Assembly: GCA_945949525.1 (NCBI GenBank)
Contig: CAMFES010000009.1
Coordinates: 1 to 37,344 of the forward strand
Source: an uncultured Veillonellaceae bacterium
GTDB lineage: Bacteria; Bacillota; Negativicutes; Selenomonadales; Selenomonadaceae
Length of the DNA: 37,344 bases
Direction of reading: 5' to 3'
Made by a program: the position numbers and the translations under genes. The notes under the pieces are model-generated. The model did not search any database. It worked only from the letters and a program-made list of their open reading frames with translations, and was not told the origin of the DNA. Within the stretch, counting starts at the first letter, position 1. Each line of letters opens with the position of its first letter. Of the stretch, positions 33,189-37,344 are shown in pieces.

Positions 33189-33226
33189 GGATGTGTGTAG
33201 TGTGATTATAGGAGGAGTAAGATTTA

Positions 33227-34642
33227 ATGGACACAGCAATAATTTTTGTTGCCCTGATCGGTTTGATGGTAATGGCGTACCGGGGGGCATCTATTATTCT
33301 GATTGCACCAGTGTTTGCGGTGGTTGCCGCACTGGGCAGCGAGCATGCCTCACTGCCTGTATTCAGTGAGCTGTACATGACAAAGGCGGCTGAATATCTG
33401 AAAAATTATTATCCGATTTTTTTGTTTGGCGCAGTTTTTGCACGCCTGATGGAAAAGGGCGGCATGGCTGCTTCCGTAGCCGGCAAGATTATTGAGCTGC
33501 TGGGAGAAAAGAGAGCTGTGCTGGCGGTGCTTCTGGGCTGTGGTGCCCTGACCTACGGCGGCCTCAGCGTGTTCGTTGTTGCGTTTGTAATGTATCCTTT
33601 CGGTGCGGTGGTATTCAAGAAGGCGGATATTCCGAAGCGCCTTCTGCCTGCCGCGCTGTGGATGGGTATTTTTTCCTTCGCCATGGTTGCTATGCCGGGG
33701 ACGCCGCAGATTCAGAATATTATTCCTTCTTCTTATTTCGGTACATCTACCTGGTCCGGCATGGGCATAGGTATTTTTGCCACCGTTGTGTTCCTGCTGA
33801 TGGGCTGGGGCTGGATTTCCTTCCGTGCCAAGCGGCTGAAGGCAGCCGGTGAAGGGTATGGTCGTCACATTGAGTTCAGCCAGCGCAGGCACAAGATTCC
33901 CAATCCAAACTGGAAGGTTTCTGTTATTCCGTTGATTATGGTTATCGGGTTGAACGTTTTCCTGTCCAATCCCTTCAACTGGGATTGGGCCTTTCATTGG
34001 GACCAGGATGCTCTTGAGTCGTTGGCTCCTCTGAAAATCAGCCTGCTGGCTCATTCTGTAGCCAAGATTTCCGCCGGCTGGTCCATCACCATTTCATTGA
34101 TTTTGAGCAGTATTGTGGCGGCCATTATCGCCCGCAGGCATCTGCGCATCACTGATGGCATGATGTCAACCATCAACGGCTCCGCTATTTCTTCCTGCAG
34201 TGCCGTGCTGAATGTGGCCTCCGGTTATGCCTTTGGCTGTGTGGTTGTGAGCCTGGGCGGCTTTGTGGTCATCAAGGATTTGCTGCTGAATCTTGATTTT
34301 GGCGGCGGCCCGCTGTTTTCTGCGGTACTGACTACCAATGTAATGTGCGGCTTTACCGGTTCTGCCTCCGGCGGCCTGACCATCGCCCTGTCCATGCTGG
34401 GGGACCAGTGGGCGGCTATGGCGGCACAGGCCGGGATTCCTCTGGAGGTGCTGCATCGCATTGTGGCGATTTCTTCTATCGGCATAGATCCGGTGCCTCA
34501 TTGCGGCGCGCTGGTTACGATGCTGGCCATTTGCGGCTTGAGCCACAAGGACTCCTATGGAGATATTGCCATTCTGATGGGAATGAAGTTTTTGGTGCCG
34601 TTCCTGTGTGTAATTTTCTATATGGTGACGGGAATCGCCTAA
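33227..34642 (+). CDS. GntP-family permease
   Basis: A 471-residue membrane protein with about twelve to fourteen helices, matching the GntP (gluconate:H+ symporter) family. Recognisable are YPIFLFGAVFARLMEKGGMAASVAGKIIELLG (about 61-92), GGLSVFVVAFVMYPFGAVVFKKADIPKRLLPAAL, PGTPQIQNIIPSSYFGT, and the late SGYAFGCVVVSLGGFVVIKDLLLN and GSASGGLTIALSMLGDQW. Family substrates include gluconate and other sugar acids or hydroxy acids; the substrate here is unknown. The ATG at 33227 has AGGAGGAG 7-8 bases upstream. It is a single-gene unit with its own promoter and terminator. Confidence 0.87.
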   Translation: MDTAIIFVALIGLMVMAYRGASIILIAPVFAVVAALGSEHASLPVFSELYMTKAAEYLKNYYPIFLFGAVFARLMEKGGMAASVAGKIIELLGEKRAVLAVLLGCGALTYGGLSVFVVAFVMYPFGAVVFKKADIPKRLLPAALWMGIFSFAMVAMPGTPQIQNIIPSSYFGTSTWSGMGIGIFATVVFLLMGWGWISFRAKRLKAAGEGYGRHIEFSQRRHKIPNPNWKVSVIPLIMVIGLNVFLSNPFNWDWAFHWDQDALESLAPLKISLLAHSVAKISAGWSITISLILSSIVAAIIARRHLRITDGMMSTINGSAISSCSAVLNVASGYAFGCVVVSLGGFVVIKDLLLNLDFGGGPLFSAVLTTNVMCGFTGSASGGLTIALSMLGDQWAAMAAQAGIPLEVLHRIVAISSIGIDPVPHCGALVTMLAICGLSHKDSYGDIAILMGMKFLVPFLCVIFYMVTGIA

Positions 34643-34659
34643 TTGAATCACGAAAGCTT

Positions 34660-34691
34660 TGGTGGCACAGCGGGACTGTGCCACCATTTTA
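34660..34691 (+). terminator. Terminator after the GntP-family gene
   Basis: TGGTGGCACAG (34660-34670) pairs perfectly with CTGTGCCACCA (34676-34686), followed by TTTTAGCTTTTT. Confidence 0.88.
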
Positions 34692-34742
34692 GCTTTTTAG
34701 GGAGTTTGTTGTGCGCTGCCGCGATTAATGTCTTTTGTATGA

Positions 34743-34771
34743 TTGACAGAAGGCTCGGAGTATGATAAAGT
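34743..34771 (+). promoter_or_regulatory. Promoter of the DAACS symporter gene
   Basis: TTGACA (34743-34748), 17-base spacer, TGA then TAAAGT (34766-34771), an extended -10 type promoter 58 bases before the start codon. Confidence 0.55.
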
Positions 34772-34829
34772 ATAAAAGCATAGTTTTAATATATGTTATT
34801 AACATATTCAATTGAAAGAAGGTTTTGGT

Positions 34830-36110
34830 ATGTCTGAGAATAATAAAAGGACTTCTGTGGCGGCAACTGCCAGGGAGGCCATGGCCAGAAATGATGCTGC
34901 AGCCCAGAAAAAGCAGCTATTTCTTTGGTTTGGCGCCCTGATAGCAGGCGGCGTACTGGGGTGGCTGCATATTGAAACACTGAACGGGCTGTTTGATTTT
35001 ATTGCCACTGTGTTTACAAGGCTGTTTCAGTTTATCGCCGTGCCGACTATTGCGCTGGCAGTAATCACGACACTGGCAGATCTGGGTAGCAAGAAGGAAA
35101 CAGGCAGGATTTTTGCACATGCTGTTACCTACACCCTGCTGACTACATTTTCAGCGGCGCTGGTGGGACTGGTTATGTACAATTTGATTGCTCCCGGCAA
35201 TCTGCCGATCGAAATTGTTGGTGCCGGAGCTGCCGATGTGCCGCAGAAGCTGGAAAAGCTGTCCTACTATGAGCATTTTCTTTCTGTTATTCCAAACAAT
35301 ATGCTGCAGCCGTTTTTGGCGGGTAATGTGCTTTCAGTGCTTCTGATTGCGGCCTTTGCCGGCCTGGGGCTTGCCTTTATGCCGGAAACGGAGAACCGCA
35401 CGGTGCTTCTGAAGGGCATCAAGGGATTGCAGGAGCTTTTGTTTACCATGATACGCGGCATCCTCTATGTACTTCCTCTGGGGATTCTGGCCTTTGCGGC
35501 CCAGCTGTCTGCCCAGATTGAGGCAGGTGTGATTGTGGGCTCCCTGGGCAAGTACGTAGCTGTGGTACTGGGTGGCAATGCGGTGCAGTTTTTTATCGTT
35601 CTGCCGCTGTTCCTGCTGGCGCGGGGGCTGAATCCGCTGCACGTTTTTCGCCAGATGTCCCCGGCTATTGCCGTGGCTCTCTTTACCAAGAGTTCTGCCG
35701 GTACTCTGCCGGTAACACTGGCTTCTGCCGAGAACAATCTCAAGGTCAATACCAAGGTATCCCGCTTTGTGCTGCCAATTTGCACCACTATCAATATGAA
35801 TGGCTGTGCGGCCTTTATTCTGGTCACTTCGCTGTTTGTGATGCAGAATGCGGGTATTGAGCTGACCATGGGGACGATGATTACCTGGCTGTTTGTGGCT
35901 GTGCTGGCGGCAATCGGCAATGCAGGGGTGCCTATGGGCTGTTATTTTCTCACCCTTTCCCTGATGTCTTCTCTGGGGGTGCCGCTGGGAATCATGGGCA
36001 TTATTCTGCCAATCTATACAATTATAGATATGATAGAAACTGCCGAAAATGTCTGGTCGGATTCTACCGTGTGCGCCATGACGGATCATGACCTGAGAGG
36101 AAAAATTTAA
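34830..36110 (+). CDS. Dicarboxylate/amino acid:cation symporter (DAACS family)
   Basis: A 426-residue sodium- or proton-coupled carrier of the GltP/GltPh/DctA type, with about eight helices and two re-entrant loops. The hairpin-1 serine-rich motif reads FTKSSAGTLPVTLASAENN (about 286-304; usual SSSATLP), and helix 7 reads TTINMNGCAAFI, where archaeal and bacterial glutamate carriers have NMDGT. The Asp to Asn change suggests an altered cation or substrate site. The family takes up glutamate, aspartate, C4-dicarboxylates, serine or threonine. The ATG at 34830 is seven bases after AGAAGG; an in-frame TTG at 34812 has no better site. Confidence 0.9.
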   Translation: MSENNKRTSVAATAREAMARNDAAAQKKQLFLWFGALIAGGVLGWLHIETLNGLFDFIATVFTRLFQFIAVPTIALAVITTLADLGSKKETGRIFAHAVTYTLLTTFSAALVGLVMYNLIAPGNLPIEIVGAGAADVPQKLEKLSYYEHFLSVIPNNMLQPFLAGNVLSVLLIAAFAGLGLAFMPETENRTVLLKGIKGLQELLFTMIRGILYVLPLGILAFAAQLSAQIEAGVIVGSLGKYVAVVLGGNAVQFFIVLPLFLLARGLNPLHVFRQMSPAIAVALFTKSSAGTLPVTLASAENNLKVNTKVSRFVLPICTTINMNGCAAFILVTSLFVMQNAGIELTMGTMITWLFVAVLAAIGNAGVPMGCYFLTLSLMSSLGVPLGIMGIILPIYTIIDMIETAENVWSDSTVCAMTDHDLRGKI

Positions 36111-36131
36111 GATGTTTTCGTGATTGTTTGG

Positions 36132-36163
36132 AAATAGGAGGCTCTTTGCTGGGCTTCCTATTT
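36132..36163 (+). terminator. Terminator after the DAACS symporter gene
   Basis: AAATAGGAGGCTC (36132-36144) pairs with GGGCTTCCTATTT (36151-36163) with two G-U pairs and a six-base loop, followed by TGCTTTG. Confidence 0.7.
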
Positions 36164-36220
36164 TGCTTTGATGGATCGGAAGGGTGTTGAAAATTTTTTT
36201 ATCTATGTATTGCAAGGGTA

Positions 36221-36249
36221 TTTTATGGCGAAGGCTTTTACAGTATAAT
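36221..36249 (+). promoter_or_regulatory. Candidate promoter of the ABC transporter operon
   Basis: A perfect TATAAT (36244-36249) with only a poor -35 (TTTTAT, 36221-36226, 17-base spacer), 65 bases before the start codon. Confidence 0.4.
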
Positions 36250-36314
36250 TGTGAGGTAGGCAGAAGTGCTGGTTTTGCAGGATTGATTATGGGAATTGGT
36301 GCAGGTGATGGTTG

Positions 36315-37268
36315 ATGATAAAGGTTGAGGGGCTGACGAAGGAGTTTATCAGAAAGGGCAGGGACGGTAAGGCTGTCAGGAAGCTGGCGGTGGACGGGTT
36401 GTCCTTTGAGATAGGGCAGGGGGAAATTTTTGGACTGCTGGGGCCTAATGGTGCCGGCAAGACGACCACTATCAGGATGCTGACCATGCAGACGGAAAAA
36501 TCCGCCGGCAGGATTTTTTATGATGGCATGCCCCTGGAGGGCAATGAGAAGGCCATCAAGGAAATGATCGGCATTGTTCCACAGCATATCAATTTTGATA
36601 ATGATTTGAGTGTTGGCCACAACATGGAGCTGCATGGCAGGCTCCATCACATGAGTGGGGCGGACAGGAGGCGGCGGATTGGAGAGCTTTTGAGGTATAT
36701 TGAGCTGGAGGATACGGTGAATATGCCTCCGAGGCAGCTGTCAGGCGGCATGAAAAGACGGCTTCTGATTGCCCGCGCCCTGATACACAGCCCAAGGATT
36801 CTTTTTATGGATGAGCCCACGGTGGCACTGGATCCCCAGGTCAGGCGGCGCATCTGGGATTTAATCCGGGAGATGGCTGCCAGCGGAGTGACGGTGCTTC
36901 TGACCACCCACTATATAGAGGAAGCGGAAAATCTCTGCAACAGGGTGGCGATTATCAACAAGGGCAGGCTGGTGGACATAGATACCCCCGCTTCCTTTTG
37001 CCAGCGCATGGGCAGGATTGCCGTGGAATGGAACGGCACGGCAGAAGGGGGAGTTGGCATCGGGAGCGGCAAGGCAGAAGCAGGCAGTGGTGCTAAAGGC
37101 GGTACTGCCGGTGAGCTGCATGAAAGCAGCCGTCAGTATCGCTTTTTTGACAGCCGCAGGGAGGCTGCTGAGTTCATGGCGGCTCAGGAGCTGGAGGATG
37201 CCAGGATAAGGCGCTCCAACCTGGAGGATGTGTTCATTGAGCTGACTGGCAGAAGGGAGGGGCTGTAA
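36315..37268 (+). CDS. ABC transporter ATP-binding protein (ABC-2 / drug or polymer export type)
   Basis: A 317-residue ATPase of the DrrA/CcmA-like exporter class. Walker A GPNGAGKT 43-50, Q-loop Gln90, signature LSGGM 142-146, Walker B ILFMDE 162-167 with DEPTVALDP, and switch His199 are intact. The C-terminal domain has a glycine/alanine-rich insertion (about residues 241-266, GTAEGGVGIGSGKAEAG and on), which looks like a flexible linker and is not seen in most relatives; its end SNLEDVFIELTGR is typical. Start: ATG 36315 with AGGTGATGG just upstream; TTG at 36312 is possible. It overlaps the next gene by one base (TAATG), so the pair forms an exporter. Confidence 0.9.
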   Translation: MIKVEGLTKEFIRKGRDGKAVRKLAVDGLSFEIGQGEIFGLLGPNGAGKTTTIRMLTMQTEKSAGRIFYDGMPLEGNEKAIKEMIGIVPQHINFDNDLSVGHNMELHGRLHHMSGADRRRRIGELLRYIELEDTVNMPPRQLSGGMKRRLLIARALIHSPRILFMDEPTVALDPQVRRRIWDLIREMAASGVTVLLTTHYIEEAENLCNRVAIINKGRLVDIDTPASFCQRMGRIAVEWNGTAEGGVGIGSGKAEAGSGAKGGTAGELHESSRQYRFFDSRREAAEFMAAQELEDARIRRSNLEDVFIELTGRREGL

Positions 37269-37344
37269 TGCTCTTGCAGGATATTTGGACGGTGTTCTGG
37301 CGGGACTGGATTGTGCTGCAGCGGCGGCTGAAAAAGTTTATTTT
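37268..37344 (+). CDS. ABC-2 type transporter permease, N-terminal fragment
   Basis: Only 25 complete codons are in the window. The start ATG overlaps the stop of the ATPase gene by one base. The visible residues MLLQDIWTVFWRDWIVLQRRLKKFI match the amphipathic, basic N-terminus that precedes the first membrane helix of ABC-2 permeases. Assignment rests mainly on coupling to the ATPase gene. Confidence 0.65.
   Translation, partial: MLLQDIWTVFWRDWIVLQRRLKKFI

Overview
The window reads as a chromosomal segment of an anaerobic, probably non-sporulating diderm Firmicute of the Negativicutes (a Selenomonas-like organism is my best guess; this is inference). Reasons: a long single-chain clostridial-type purL; a PTS-dependent dihydroxyacetone kinase (dhaK-dhaL-dhaM) beside glpK; a superoxide reductase; a cobalamin riboswitch; and the order divIC - S1 protein - tilS - hpt - ftsH - (ansA-like, birA) - coaX - dusB. 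That order matches the classical Bacillus divIC-yabR-spoIIE-tilS-hprT-ftsH-coaX-dusB block with the sporulation gene spoIIE missing. Most genes are on the + strand and GC-rich in coding sequence. No tRNA, rRNA, CRISPR array, insertion sequence or phage gene was seen.

Layout. (1) 1-4.7 kb: start of a leftward Lrp/AsnC regulator, a YhcH-type sugar-anomer protein, and purL. (2) 4.8-8.7 kb: glycerol/dihydroxyacetone module glpK, dhaK, dhaL, dhaM. It contains strong stem-loops between genes, and dhaL apparently begins at ACG. (3) 8.7-14.7 kb: DMT exporter, a divergent FtsZ-like GTPase with tcdA behind it, a short PucR-type regulator, a short-chain dehydrogenase, and an MGDG-synthase/UgtP-like glycosyltransferase. 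(4) 14.8-27.3 kb: conserved housekeeping. A triple zinc-ribbon protein is followed by divIC, S1 protein, tilS, hpt, ftsH, asparaginase, birA, coaX, dusB, an M18 aminopeptidase and a CDF metal exporter with Mn-type residues. (5) 27.5-32.4 kb: a more AT-rich stretch with three leftward genes (superoxide reductase, a lone biotin carboxylase, a LysR regulator) and a divergent MFS transporter with an unusual N-terminal extension. (6) 32.4-33.2 kb: an 835-base gene-free interval. It holds a promoter, a cobalamin riboswitch with its terminator, then what looks like an independent structured RNA of about 180 nt (rod-shaped, 6S-like) with its own promoter and terminator. (7) 33.2-37.3 kb: GntP-family permease, DAACS-family carboxylate/amino-acid symporter, and the beginning of an ABC-2 type exporter.

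The genes mostly work in separate pathways: purine synthesis, glycerol use, tRNA modification (tcdA, tilS, dusB), cell division (divIC, FtsZ-like), cofactors (birA, coaX), proteolysis (ftsH) and transport. The most unusual items are: the FtsZ paralogue with an altered nucleotide-binding signature loop; the cobalamin riboswitch with no gene directly behind it, next to a putative small RNA; the protein with three identical-spacing CX2CX29CX2C repeats; the ACG start of dhaL; and the lone biotin carboxylase/LysR/MFS island.
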